A stretch of DNA of 64,000 nt. Source: Clostridia bacterium. GTDB lineage: Bacteria > Bacillota > Clostridia > Christensenellales > CAG-138. Below the pieces are notes generated by a model, which was given only the letters and a program-made list of their open reading frames with translations, searched no databases and was not told the origin of the DNA. This document shows positions 37,496 through 46,239 of this stretch, one piece after another (the stretch's first letter is position 1; each line of letters opens with the position of its first letter). Position numbers and translations under genes: made by a program. The DNA is taken from the NCBI GenBank assembly GCA_003246365.1, contig QKAN01000190.1, forward strand, positions 57,015 to 121,014. Reading direction: 5' to 3'.

Positions 37496-39931
37496 ATGAA
37501 GAGACGCATTGCCCTGCTTGCCTGCGCGCTGGCGGTTCTCATGATCGCCCCCGCTGCGGCGCGCGCGGAAGACACGGAACAAACGACAACCGGCGGCGTT
37601 TCGCTGCTATTCGAACTGCCCGAAGAAAGCGCGGATTACGTGTATCGCCTGACGGACGATACTGTTTCCTCGCGCATTTCGTTTCGAGCGGAGGAGTCTT
37701 TGACCGTGCTGCCGGATGCGCCGGTGCAGGCAATTCGGCTGGACTGGTATGATGTGCCGGAAACGTATATGGTGTCGCAGATCAATGCGGGTGGCGAAGT
37801 CATGTCCGAGGAAGTCATTACGGACGGACAGTATGCGCGCCTCGTACCGATTGATGAAACTTGCAGCAAGATTGTTATCACGATGCAGACCGCGGGAGCG
37901 CTCGGCGGAATTTCCGCCTTTGCCGCAGAGGAACCATTGCCGGAAAACGCGATTTGTTGGCAGTCCACGCCGGAACAGGCGGATCTGCTGGTCGTGACTG
38001 CCGAACCGGGGATGGAATGGTTGCAATTCGGCGCTGTGCTTCCGATTTATGCGAAAGAAAACGGTACAAAAGTTGCCGTGCTGTATGTTTCGGACTATGG
38101 CAAGCGCGCCCGCGCTTATGAGGCGCTGGATGGGCTCAACGATGCGGGCTACACCGTGTACCCGATATTCGGCGGCTTTACCTGCGATAACTACGATTCC
38201 TATAAAATGGCGGTTTCCGGATTTGACAAAAAGACGCTGACGGAATATCTGGAGGGTGAGTTTGCCGCGCTGAACCCGAAGGTGATCGTGACGCATTCCG
38301 CGCTGGATACGTCCGGCGCACATAGCTTCGTTGCGGAGTGTGTGCTCAGCGCTGCGGGTAACAGCGCGAGCGTTGAAAAAGTTTATACGACGGGAGAAAC
38401 AGAGGGCACAACCGCCACCGTGCTGGATATGAACGCGCCGCTGAACGCATACGGCGGAAAGACCGCCGCGGAAGTTGCGACAAATGCCTATGCGATGCAT
38501 GCGTCCAGACGGCTGTTCAACAGCGTGATTGACGCAAGCGGTGCGTTTACGCTCGCGTATACAACGGTCGGCGAAGATACCGCAAACAACGATCTGTTCG
38601 AGCATATCGATACATCTGCGCTGTTAGCCTACGCGCCCGTTACGCCTTCTCCCGCGCCTACGCTGGAGCCAACTGCAACGCCGGAGGCAACTTCGACTGT
38701 TGCAGCTCCTGAAACGACGGAGAACGGTGATTCAGAGGGTTTTTCTCTTTTGTTTTCACCTGCGCTGCTTTGCGTTGCAGCGGGACTTCTTCTTACGGCG
38801 GCGCTCTTTGTGTTTGCATATCGTCCGATCAGCGCGAAACGCGGTAAAGGTGACGCGGTTTGTTTCTGCTTGATTCCGCTTGCGCTGGGCTTGGCAGCCA
38901 GCGCGATTCTCTCAGCGATGCAGGCAGAACCGAAAGCGCCTGCGGAACCGTCCGCAAGCATTATGCCTGCCGAACCCGCGATCGTAGAAGCGGCATCGGA
39001 ACCGTCCCCAGAACCAGCAGCTGAGCCGACACCGACGCTCGATCCCGTTGCGCTGTTTGAGGAAAACTATTACCGCAAAGAGGGTGACCCTGCCGAGGTG
39101 ATCGTTACCGACAGCGAACACGGACACTGGGCATACCGTTCGGATGACCTCGGTATCGACATTGAACGCGTCAGTACGACAAACAGCGAAGGAGACCCGG
39201 TTACGTATTTTGTGGCGGATATCCACATGAAGGACATCAGCCAGTTCCGCCCCGGATTCGGCGCGGAGGCGCACACCGGAAGAGGTGCAATTTATCCCTG
39301 GATCATCGCGCGCCGCGAAAGCGCCGTACTTTGGATTACGGGTGACAACCTGATTAACGATGAGCGCGACGAAAAAGGCATATTAATTCGCGACGGTCGC
39401 TTTTTCTACTCCGCAAATGTGGAAGATACGATTGCGATCTATCCCGACATGAGCATGCGCATCATCAAAAAGCGGTTGTCAACGGCAACGATACTGCTCG
39501 AGGACGGCGTAGAAAACGCCTATTCCTTCGGCCCGACGCTAATTGAAAACGGCGTAATCAACGAAAATGCAAAATATCACCGCGTGCGCCGTGCAAATCC
39601 GCGCTGCGGCATCGGCTACATCGAACCGGGACACTATATTGCAATCGTGGTCGACGGACGGCAAAAGGATTACAGCGTCGGCATGCCGATTTGGGATTTT
39701 GCCGATCTGTTTGCGGAATATGGCTGCGTCAATGCCTATAACCTCGACGGCGGACTTTCCGCGGCGATGATTTTTATGGGCGAACAGCTCAATTCCCATA
39801 ACGGCAACCGCATCGGCAGCGACGACGATATTTCTTATCAGCGCGCGGTGCCTGACGGGTTGATGTTTGGATACAGCGAATTGGTGCCTTCCGTGGACGA
39901 TCCGATTTATAACAACGGAAACAAACAATAA
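37496..39931 (+). CDS. Degenerate PIG-L domain fused to a phosphodiester glycosidase domain
   Basis: 811-residue membrane protein. Signal peptide (residues about 1-24). Residues about 30-390 align by pattern with the upstream PIG-L protein (PEQADLLVVT, RARAYEALDGL, NPKVIVTHS, NNDLFEHIDTSALLAY), but the AHxDDE zinc motif is replaced by TAEPGMEWLQFG and the GHGAH histidine pair is reduced to SGAH. This indicates a non-catalytic domain. A Thr/Pro linker, two membrane helices (about 418-443 and 455-476) and another Pro/Glu-rich linker lead to a NAGPA-type phosphodiester glycosidase domain (about 535-805) with GYIEPGHYIAIVVDGR and NLDGGLSAAMIF. The MNG-type motif is altered to ITGDNLINDE. The N-terminal domain may bind glycan for the C-terminal enzyme. 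Confidence 0.85.
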   Translation: MKRRIALLACALAVLMIAPAAARAEDTEQTTTGGVSLLFELPEESADYVYRLTDDTVSSRISFRAEESLTVLPDAPVQAIRLDWYDVPETYMVSQINAGGEVMSEEVITDGQYARLVPIDETCSKIVITMQTAGALGGISAFAAEEPLPENAICWQSTPEQADLLVVTAEPGMEWLQFGAVLPIYAKENGTKVAVLYVSDYGKRARAYEALDGLNDAGYTVYPIFGGFTCDNYDSYKMAVSGFDKKTLTEYLEGEFAALNPKVIVTHSALDTSGAHSFVAECVLSAAGNSASVEKVYTTGETEGTTATVLDMNAPLNAYGGKTAAEVATNAYAMHASRRLFNSVIDASGAFTLAYTTVGEDTANNDLFEHIDTSALLAYAPVTPSPAPTLEPTATPEATSTVAAPETTENGDSEGFSLLFSPALLCVAAGLLLTAALFVFAYRPISAKRGKGDAVCFCLIPLALGLAASAILSAMQAEPKAPAEPSASIMPAEPAIVEAASEPSPEPAAEPTPTLDPVALFEENYYRKEGDPAEVIVTDSEHGHWAYRSDDLGIDIERVSTTNSEGDPVTYFVADIHMKDISQFRPGFGAEAHTGRGAIYPWIIARRESAVLWITGDNLINDERDEKGILIRDGRFFYSANVEDTIAIYPDMSMRIIKKRLSTATILLEDGVENAYSFGPTLIENGVINENAKYHRVRRANPRCGIGYIEPGHYIAIVVDGRQKDYSVGMPIWDFADLFAEYGCVNAYNLDGGLSAAMIFMGEQLNSHNGNRIGSDDDISYQRAVPDGLMFGYSELVPSVDDPIYNNGNKQ

Positions 39932-39964
39932 TGCAAACAAAATGTGATACCGTTATTTTACCGG

Positions 39965-39993
39965 TTGACGCGTTGTATTTGCCGTGCTAAAAT
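39965..39993 (+). promoter_or_regulatory. Promoter of the metK riboswitch transcript
   Basis: TTGACG, 17-base spacer, TAAAAT, about 28 bases before the SAM-I aptamer. Confidence 0.75.
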
Positions 39994-40020
39994 AACACCC
40001 GAACAAAAAAATTGAATACC

Positions 40021-40124
40021 GCCTTATCAAGAGTGGCAGAGGGACCGGCCCTGTGAAGCCCGGCAACCTGTTTGTGAAGAGCAAATAAGGTGCCAATTCC
40101 GGCAGCGAAAGCTGAAAGATGAGA
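40021..40124 (+). ncRNA. SAM-I (S-box) riboswitch aptamer
   Basis: Conserved S-box blocks are present in order: CTTATCAAGAGTGGCAGAGG, then TGAAGCCCGGCAACC, then AAGGTGCCAATTCC, then GAAAGATGAGAG. They form the four-way junction that binds S-adenosylmethionine. Followed by a terminator and metK, so high SAM should stop transcription of the SAM synthetase. Confidence 0.97.
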
Positions 40125-40144
40125 GTTGCACCATCGACTTTGTG

Positions 40145-40172
40145 AAACCTCATCAGCGGATGAGGTTTTTTT
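40145..40172 (+). terminator. Riboswitch expression-platform terminator
   Basis: AAACCTCATC-AGCG-GATGAGGTTT followed by a T run. The CTCATC arm can alternatively pair with the GATGAG at the 3' edge of the aptamer, giving the antiterminator. Confidence 0.93.
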
Positions 40173-40203
40173 GTATCCAAACTTCAGGAGGAATCATTTT
40201 ACC

Positions 40204-41385
40204 ATGACTACCCGACTTTTCACTTCCGAATCGGTAACGGAAGGACACCCCGATAAAGTATGCGACTGCATCTCGGATGCGGTTCTGGACGCAATCTTCG
40301 CGCAGGATGCGGCGGCCCGCGTCGCCTGCGAATGCGCGGCGAGCACGAACCTTGTTCTCGTCATGGGTGAAATAACGACAACGGCGCAAGTGGATGTGAA
40401 GGACATTGTACGCGACGTCGTCAACTCGATTGGCTACAACAAACCCGAATATGGATTCGATGCAACCTCGCTGAATGTGATCACCGCGTTGAATCACCAG
40501 TCTCCGGATATTGCGCTTGGCGTTGATCACGCGCTGGAGCAAAAGAGCGGGGAACAGGAAGCGCTTTTTTCCACAGGAGCGGGCGATCAGGGAATGATGT
40601 TCGGCTACGCCTGCGATGAGACACCGGAATATATGCCGCTGCCGATCTCGTTGGCGCATGCGTTGACGAGAAAGCTCACCGAAGCGCGCAAAAGCGGGGA
40701 AATCCCATATCTGCGGCCGGATGGTAAAAGTCAGGTGACGGTGGAATACGACGGCAATACACCCGTGCACATCAACACCGTCGTCGTCAGCGCGCAGCAC
40801 GACGAAGTAGACATGGAGCAGTTACGCACGGATATCGCGCAAAAGGTGATTTATCCAATTTTACCCGCCGCGCTATGCGATGCGCGCACGCGCATTCTCG
40901 TCAACCCGACGGGGCGGTTCGTCATTGGCGGGCCGACAGGGGATTCCGGCCTGACAGGGCGCAAGATCATCGTTGACACATACGGCGGATATGCGCGGCA
41001 TGGCGGTGGGGCGTTCAGCGGAAAGGACCCGACAAAGGTAGACCGCAGCGGCGCGTATATCGCGCGCTATGCGGCAAAGCACGTCGTTGCCGCTGGGTTG
41101 GCGAAGCAGTGCGAAATCCAGCTCGCTTACGCAATCGGTGTGGCGCGTCCGGTTTCCGTGCGTGTGGATACATTCGGCACAGGCGTTGTTGACGATGCAA
41201 TCATCGAACGTGCCGTGGAAAAAACGTTCGACTTCCGTCCCGCGGCAATCATCGAAACGCTTGGCTTGCGGCGGCCGATTTACCGCCAAACGGCGGCATA
41301 CGGGCACTTTGGCAGACACGATCTCGACCTGCCTTGGGAACGGTTGGATCGCGTCGACGCGCTGAAAAAAGCAATTCAAGAATAA
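40204..41385 (+). CDS. metK: S-adenosylmethionine synthetase
   Basis: Cytoplasmic enzyme making S-adenosylmethionine from methionine and ATP, 393 residues. Signature segments are [26 protein letters not shown] and [16 protein letters not shown]. The start ATG 40204 follows AGGAGG; the track start at 40126 lies in the riboswitch. Expression is predicted to be controlled by the SAM-I riboswitch upstream, a feedback loop on its own product. It separates two groups of cell-surface glycan genes and is not obviously linked to them. Confidence 0.98.
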   Translation: MTTRLFTSESVTEGHPDKVCDCISDAVLDAIFAQDAAARVACECAASTNLVLVMGEITTTAQVDVKDIVRDVVNSIGYNKPEYGFDATSLNVITALNHQSPDIALGVDHALEQKSGEQEALFSTGAGDQGMMFGYACDETPEYMPLPISLAHALTRKLTEARKSGEIPYLRPDGKSQVTVEYDGNTPVHINTVVVSAQHDEVDMEQLRTDIAQKVIYPILPAALCDARTRILVNPTGRFVIGGPTGDSGLTGRKIIVDTYGGYARHGGGAFSGKDPTKVDRSGAYIARYAAKHVVAAGLAKQCEIQLAYAIGVARPVSVRVDTFGTGVVDDAIIERAVEKTFDFRPAAIIETLGLRRPIYRQTAAYGHFGRHDLDLPWERLDRVDALKKAIQE

Positions 41386-41425
41386 AAACGCGATAAAGAT
41401 TGAAAGAAACAAACAAATAGAACAA

Positions 41426-41455
41426 AAAAAGAGCTGCTGTAAAGCAGCTCTTTTT
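41426..41455. terminator. Bidirectional terminator between metK and the minus-strand glycan operon
   Basis: AAAAAGAGCTGCT-GTAA-AGCAGCTCTTTTT; symmetric A and T flanks serve both converging transcripts. Confidence 0.93.
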
Positions 41456-41462
41456 GTAAATG

Positions 41463-41768
41463 TCAGTGCGTTTCTTCGCTGGGGTCGATCTCCGGCAATT
41501 CTTCATTTTGCGCAGCGAGGGCGAGTGCCGCTTCCTGCTGGCGCAACGCTTTTCTTGCTTTGCGGTCGTCTTCTTTCCATTGGCGGGAAATCAGCATCAC
41601 CGAGGTGGAGATTGCGCAGACGGCAAGTACCGCAAATATCTTTTTCGAAAGTTCGCTTGCCATAAACGCCATGACGGAGTTAAATCCGTCTACGGCGAAG
41701 AACACAAGCGTCATGACGGAAAGTATGATGGTTAAATGCGGCAATGCGCGGGTAATCCAACGTTTCAT
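41463..41768 (-). CDS. Small two-helix membrane protein
   Basis: 101 residues, family not recognised. Two hydrophobic helices (LTIILSVMTLVFFAV and KIFAVLAVCAISTSVMLIS) precede a charged, Ala/Gln/Glu-rich C-terminal tail (DDRKARKALRQQEAALALAA) that is probably helical. The gene starts 10 bases after the phosphodiester glycosidase stop behind a GGAGGAG-type site, so it is the last gene of the GT2-NAGPA operon. It may be an accessory of those surface enzymes. Confidence 0.75.
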   Translation of the reverse strand: MKRWITRALPHLTIILSVMTLVFFAVDGFNSVMAFMASELSKKIFAVLAVCAISTSVMLISRQWKEDDRKARKALRQQEAALALAAQNEELPEIDPSEETH

Positions 41769-41778
41769 GCGCTCCTCC

Positions 41779-42837
41779 TTACTGTCCGCTTGTCGCGTCG
41801 ACCGGTTCGCAAATATAGAGAATATCGCTCACGTCGCGCGGGTCATCGTCCTGCGGCTGATTTTCCCATGCGCCGTTATAGGTCATGACCGCGGTGTCGC
41901 CGCCGTCGAGGTTGAAGGCGACCGTGCATCCAAGATCATAAAACACCTGCGCGAGTTCGCTGTATGTCATGCCCCAGGAATATTCCTTCTGCCGCCCGTC
42001 CACGAGGATAAAGCAGTAGTGACCTGGTTCATAGTAGCCAACGGCGGAAAGCGGGTTTGCTTTGGTGTTTGCAAACGTAGCGGGAATCTGCCCGTCTTCG
42101 AGCAGCTCCGGCCCAAAGGTCCAAATTTGATACGGGGTCTTTGCATAGATTGCTTCGAGCGTATCTTTTGAAATCGGTTCGGGATAGGTTTCCATTGTGC
42201 CGTCGTAGTACATGACACAAATGTCTCCGTACACCGGTAAAGTCTTGTCCCATTCCACACCGTCTCTAACCGCAATGCTGTCGTGATAGGTGAAGTTATC
42301 GCCGGAGATGGCGACAATGGAACTGACAATCTCCGACATTTGTAACGTAGACATCACGTTTTTGCGGCTGCCTTCGTTTTGATCCTGATAGTCATATGCT
42401 ACCGCGGTTTGAAAACTAGTGATGTCTTTCACATAGATATCGGCGACATAATAGGTAATCGGTTTGCTCTCGGTGCCGGCAACAACCTGCGACATCTCTA
42501 CGCAAACATTTTCGCTGCGATAAGAGGACTCGGTCTGCTCTACTTCACCAGTGGTGAATTTTTCGGCATAGTTACCGTTGAGCAGACCGGTGTCAACGGC
42601 TTCCGGCGTGGGCGTGGCGTCGTCCGGCAGCGCGGTTTCATCCGTTTGCGCCGCATCCTCCGGCGCGGGCGTTGCCGCCGGCGCAGTGGTCGCGGAAGAA
42701 AGCGTCTTTGGCTCGTAATTCGGTACACGCAAAAAATGCACGTAGGAAAACGCGCCGAGAAAGATGCCAAGCACGATCAGATCGACAACGATCGCCCTGA
42801 TCAACCGCTTGACGGAACGGGAGCGGAGACTATCCAT
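41779..42837 (-). CDS. Membrane-anchored phosphodiester glycosidase (NAGPA-like)
   Basis: 352-residue protein with an N-terminal membrane anchor (VVDLIVLGIFLGAFSYVHFL), a Thr/Pro/Ala-rich stalk (about residues 40-85), then a NAGPA domain. Domain motifs are ITYYVADIYVKDITSFQTAV, VAISGDNFTYHDSI, GYYEPGHYCFILVDGR and FNLDGGDTAVMTYNG. It is the closest in this window to the domain at the end of the 811-residue protein (shared VDGRQK-x-YS-x-GM). Expected to cleave or transfer sugar-phosphodiester units at the cell surface. It lies between a GT2-GtrA fusion and a small membrane protein in one operon. Substrate not known. Confidence 0.87.
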   Translation of the reverse strand: MDSLRSRSVKRLIRAIVVDLIVLGIFLGAFSYVHFLRVPNYEPKTLSSATTAPAATPAPEDAAQTDETALPDDATPTPEAVDTGLLNGNYAEKFTTGEVEQTESSYRSENVCVEMSQVVAGTESKPITYYVADIYVKDITSFQTAVAYDYQDQNEGSRKNVMSTLQMSEIVSSIVAISGDNFTYHDSIAVRDGVEWDKTLPVYGDICVMYYDGTMETYPEPISKDTLEAIYAKTPYQIWTFGPELLEDGQIPATFANTKANPLSAVGYYEPGHYCFILVDGRQKEYSWGMTYSELAQVFYDLGCTVAFNLDGGDTAVMTYNGAWENQPQDDDPRDVSDILYICEPVDATSGQ

Positions 42838-42897
42838 GATGTTCGGTGTTCCTCCTGACGTTGGAGATGGGAAATCAGTCTATCAGCGCAGATTGCG

Positions 42898-43935
42898 TCA
42901 ATCTTCGGGGTTGAGTTCCTCGGTTTCCGGCGGAAAGACATATTTGCGCTGAATATAAAAGCTGAGCGGATAGAGTGCAAGTTCAACAAGTATTTTGCCG
43001 ATAGCGATGGGCATCAGGTGCGTAATAATCACCATCAATCCATAATTGATCGCAAGAATGCTGATGACGAGCATATAGTAACGCAAAATTGCGCTGCGGC
43101 TCCGGTTTTCAAACACCAACTTGCAGTTCATGTAATAGTTGGCAAGCGAGCTTAGGATACGCGCGCCGACGACGCTGATTAAAAGTGACTGCGCCATGCC
43201 TTTTGTCGTAGACGACAGCAACAATACAAGCACATAATCCAGCAGCATCGCAACAAGAGAAGACGCAACAAAAAACAGGATCATCTTATAGATGCGCCAA
43301 GCGTCGCGAACAGGATTAAAATGGGACGATTTATTGTCTTCGATATACACAGTTTCGATTGTGACCTCTTCAATTGGAATTCGGTGGCGCGTGGCATAGA
43401 GCAGAACGTTGATTTCATACTCGTACCGGTCGCCTTTCATCTCCAGCATCATGGGGATGCGGAACACACCGAACGCCCTGAGACCGGTCTGTGTGTCAAA
43501 TACTTTTACGCCTGTTGACAACGCAAACACAAAGCGTGTAATCGCGTTTCCGGCGCGGCTTTTAAACGGTACGTTTCCGGAAAACTGACGACTGCCGAGA
43601 ACGAGTTTTTCCGGCGCGGCTTCCCAGGCTTTGCTGACGCGGATAATGTCGTCCGGTAAATGCTGTCCGTCTGCGTCGATGGTGACGACGCCTTCGTCCG
43701 CCGGGTATTGATCATAGATATAGGACAATGCGGTTTTGAGAGCCGCGCCTTTGCCGCGGTTGACAGAGTGGCGCAGAATTTTTGCGTAGGGTTCCAACGA
43801 ATCAAACAGGTCCCGCTTGCTTTTGTCGCTGCCGTCGTCAACGATGAGCAGGTCATAATCGGTTTTTTCGCGCAACGCAAGAACAAGGTTATACAGTTTT
43901 TCGTCAGGCTGGTATGCCGGTATAATGACGACCAT
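42898..43935 (-). CDS. GT2 glycosyltransferase fused to a GtrA-like membrane domain
   Basis: 345-residue two-domain protein. The N-terminal GT-A domain resembles dolichol/polyprenyl-phosphate sugar synthases: MVVIIPAYQPDEKL, LLIVDDGSDKSKRDLFD, GKGAALKTALSYI and the DxD-type VVTIDADGQHLPDDI, then LGSRQFSGNVPFKSR. The C-terminal part (from about residue 225) has four membrane helices typical of GtrA, a putative flippase for polyprenyl-phosphate sugars, with NYYMNCKLVFENRSR between them. One protein could thus make and translocate a lipid-linked sugar, the donor type used by GT-C enzymes. Start ATG 43935 is behind AAGGAGAG; the longer track start is unsupported. First gene of the minus-strand operon. 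Confidence 0.9.
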   Translation of the reverse strand: MVVIIPAYQPDEKLYNLVLALREKTDYDLLIVDDGSDKSKRDLFDSLEPYAKILRHSVNRGKGAALKTALSYIYDQYPADEGVVTIDADGQHLPDDIIRVSKAWEAAPEKLVLGSRQFSGNVPFKSRAGNAITRFVFALSTGVKVFDTQTGLRAFGVFRIPMMLEMKGDRYEYEINVLLYATRHRIPIEEVTIETVYIEDNKSSHFNPVRDAWRIYKMILFFVASSLVAMLLDYVLVLLLSSTTKGMAQSLLISVVGARILSSLANYYMNCKLVFENRSRSAILRYYMLVISILAINYGLMVIITHLMPIAIGKILVELALYPLSFYIQRKYVFPPETEELNPED

Positions 43936-44050
43936 ACAAGCTCTCCTTATCATCATTTCAGTCAGGATCAGGGGATGCCAAATGTAAAACATCGAGTGAT
44001 CGGCCGAGGTGTTACGGGGAAACAAAACAATCCACACCAAGGCATTGTAT

Positions 44051-44079
44051 AGTATAACCTATTTTCCGGTTTGTGAAAA
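44051..44079 (-). promoter_or_regulatory. Promoter of the GT2-NAGPA operon (minus strand)
   Basis: TTTTCA, 17 bases, TATACT on the minus strand. The leader is about 110 bases. It lies in the 331-base divergent intergenic stretch 43936-44266, which otherwise holds no gene. Confidence 0.6.
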
Positions 44080-44218
44080 GCATTCGGGCGCGGTTGTCAA
44101 TGGTGTGCCATAATCGTTTGAATTCTCCCGTTATCTCTCTTTTTCAACGATTCTCTTGTGAACAACTTTGTAAACTATTTGTAATAATTGGAAACCCCCG
44201 CAGATTTCCATGAAATCC

Positions 44219-44227
44219 TGATATAAT
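44219..44227 (+). promoter_or_regulatory. Extended -10 promoter for the LCP gene
   Basis: TGATATAAT about 40 bases before the LCP start; no clear -35. Confidence 0.6.
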
Positions 44228-44266
44228 GATAGCGGCTTGCAAAGCTTGAAAGGACACGGCATAGAA

Positions 44267-46180
44267 ATGACCCGAAAATCCAATCCACGCGCCGGTAAAC
44301 GCAATGAAGCGGATCGGGAACCGCTGACGCAGGCTGGCGAATCAGAACAAGAACCCATACAGACGCCGGAAAACGATCTGGCGGAATACGAATATCCTCA
44401 AATTGAAGTGGAGCCTTTTGTTCCAACCGATTTTTATCCTTCGACGCATGTGCGCGGCGGACGAACCCGCGCGCGCAAAAAAAAGCGCGCGCTTTGGGCG
44501 CTGCTTCTCGTCGGCGGAATTGTGCTGCTTGCCGTTGGCGGTGTGTTCGCGTATGCGTTGCTGCTGAATCCGAGCGAACAGTTTGCCGATGTGTCTGACA
44601 TGCAGAATCCAACCGACATCGTCGCGCTGGAAAACGAGGACACAACCGCTGCGCTGGAAACGCTGACACCCACACCGACGCTGAACCCCTATGATGTAAT
44701 CAGCGCGCAGGCGGACACTTCGATGATGCAAAACATCGTCAACGTGCTTTTAATCGGCGTGGACTATGCGGAAGAGCGCGAAACCTGGAGCGGCAAACAC
44801 GAATATCACGCGGACGTCATGATGGTTATGGCCATCAATTTTGACGAAAACCGTGTGGATCTAATTTCGCTTCCGCGCGATACTTATGCGGAGATTCCCG
44901 GCGTAAAGGGCATCTACAAACTAAACGCATCGCTCAACTGCGGCGGCGGGTTTGAGGCGGAAGGCGGTGCGGGTTTCTTGAAAACCTGCGAAGCGGCGAG
45001 CTGGATGATCGGCGGTATTCCGATTAACTATTATTATGCTGTTACGATGCCTGCGGTAAAGCAGTTGGTCAATACGATCGGCGGCGTAGATTATAATCTT
45101 GAAATGGATTTTAAAATGGACGGGCGAAGTTATGACGCAGGCCCGATCCACTTTAGCGGTCAAGGCGTGCTGGACTATCTGCGCGTACGCAAAAATGTGC
45201 AGGGCAGCGGCGATCTCAACCGTATCAACCGTCAAAAAGAGATGTTGATTGCAATCTTCGAGTCCATGCAGGAGCAAAACCTGATTTTAAAGGTGCCCGA
45301 AATACTGAACTCGTTTGAAGGACAGCTCTACACCAACTGCACGCTCGGTCAAACGGCCGCGCTGACGAAATTTGCCTATACGCTCGATAAAGATAATATC
45401 GGTATGTATTCCATCGGCGGTACGCTGACGAACATCTTCAACTGGAACTTCTGTTTAACAGATCAGAGTAACCGAGTCGATGTGATCAAGACGGTCTATG
45501 GAATCGATGTGCCGAAAGAACTGGAATACACCGCCGACTATGCGGCATACCGCTGGGCGGATATGATCGCGACGCAGTATCTGGATACCACGGAACCGTT
45601 GGTCTCTTTTGTATCGGCAGCGCTTGCGGAAGACGATCTTCTGCCAACGATGACGCCAACGCTGGAACCGACCGTTACGCCGACGGCGGAGGAGACCGTT
45701 ACGCCAACGCCTTCGGATGAAACGCCGGCGCCGACCGCCGAAGTGACGCCAACGCCAACGGTGACCATAACGTCGACACCGACGCCAATAGCAACGCCAA
45801 CACCGACAGTCTCCGTCACCTCGAGCAATCTGACGGATTCGTTCAGCGTTGTGCGACTGAGTGCACTCACCCCGGTACGCAGCGAAACCTACCGCAGATA
45901 TTCGGAGTATTCCCGCGATATGTTCAATAATTTCCTCATGTCGCTGGACGATTTGGAAGAAGCGCAGGCGGTTGCCCGAAAAGAGGCGGCAAAGTATGCC
46001 TCCGGAAAGAGCAATAATCTCAAGCAGGCAAAACAAGACGTTGCGGACTACGCCTCGCACGTTAAGACAAACGCGCTTGCGCTCGCGCAGGAATTCGGCT
46101 ACTCAACCGGCTTGCTTGAATGGTCCTGCCGGTATGATCTGGACAAGAGTTTCAACGAGGTAACGGTAGACTTCCGTTAA
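44267..46180 (+). CDS. LytR-CpsA-Psr (LCP) family protein
   Basis: 637-residue type II membrane protein. A polar 73-residue cytoplasmic N-terminus, a membrane helix (WALLLVGGIVLLAVGGVFAY) and an LCP domain from about residue 155. Diagnostic segments are NVLLIGVDYAEE, MMVMAINFDENRVDLISLPR, and LDYLRVRKNVQGSGDLNRIN. LCP enzymes transfer lipid-linked wall polymers or capsule onto peptidoglycan. After the LCP domain is a Thr/Pro-rich stretch (VTPTAEETVTPTPSDETPAP) and a helical C-terminal domain of about 110 residues. ATG 44267 has AAAGGA 11 bases upstream; TTG 44237 is less likely. Divergent from the GT2-NAGPA operon. Confidence 0.93.
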   Translation: MTRKSNPRAGKRNEADREPLTQAGESEQEPIQTPENDLAEYEYPQIEVEPFVPTDFYPSTHVRGGRTRARKKKRALWALLLVGGIVLLAVGGVFAYALLLNPSEQFADVSDMQNPTDIVALENEDTTAALETLTPTPTLNPYDVISAQADTSMMQNIVNVLLIGVDYAEERETWSGKHEYHADVMMVMAINFDENRVDLISLPRDTYAEIPGVKGIYKLNASLNCGGGFEAEGGAGFLKTCEAASWMIGGIPINYYYAVTMPAVKQLVNTIGGVDYNLEMDFKMDGRSYDAGPIHFSGQGVLDYLRVRKNVQGSGDLNRINRQKEMLIAIFESMQEQNLILKVPEILNSFEGQLYTNCTLGQTAALTKFAYTLDKDNIGMYSIGGTLTNIFNWNFCLTDQSNRVDVIKTVYGIDVPKELEYTADYAAYRWADMIATQYLDTTEPLVSFVSAALAEDDLLPTMTPTLEPTVTPTAEETVTPTPSDETPAPTAEVTPTPTVTITSTPTPIATPTPTVSVTSSNLTDSFSVVRLSALTPVRSETYRRYSEYSRDMFNNFLMSLDDLEEAQAVARKEAAKYASGKSNNLKQAKQDVADYASHVKTNALALAQEFGYSTGLLEWSCRYDLDKSFNEVTVDFR

Positions 46181-46198
46181 CCGAAACGAACCAAATCA

Positions 46199-46228
46199 AA
46201 AACAGACCCGTAGAGGGTCTGTTTTTTT
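46199..46228 (+). terminator. Terminator after the LCP gene
   Basis: AACAGACCC-GTAGA-GGGTCTGTT followed by TTTTT. Confidence 0.92.
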
Positions 46229-46239
46229 GTTGCGTACTT

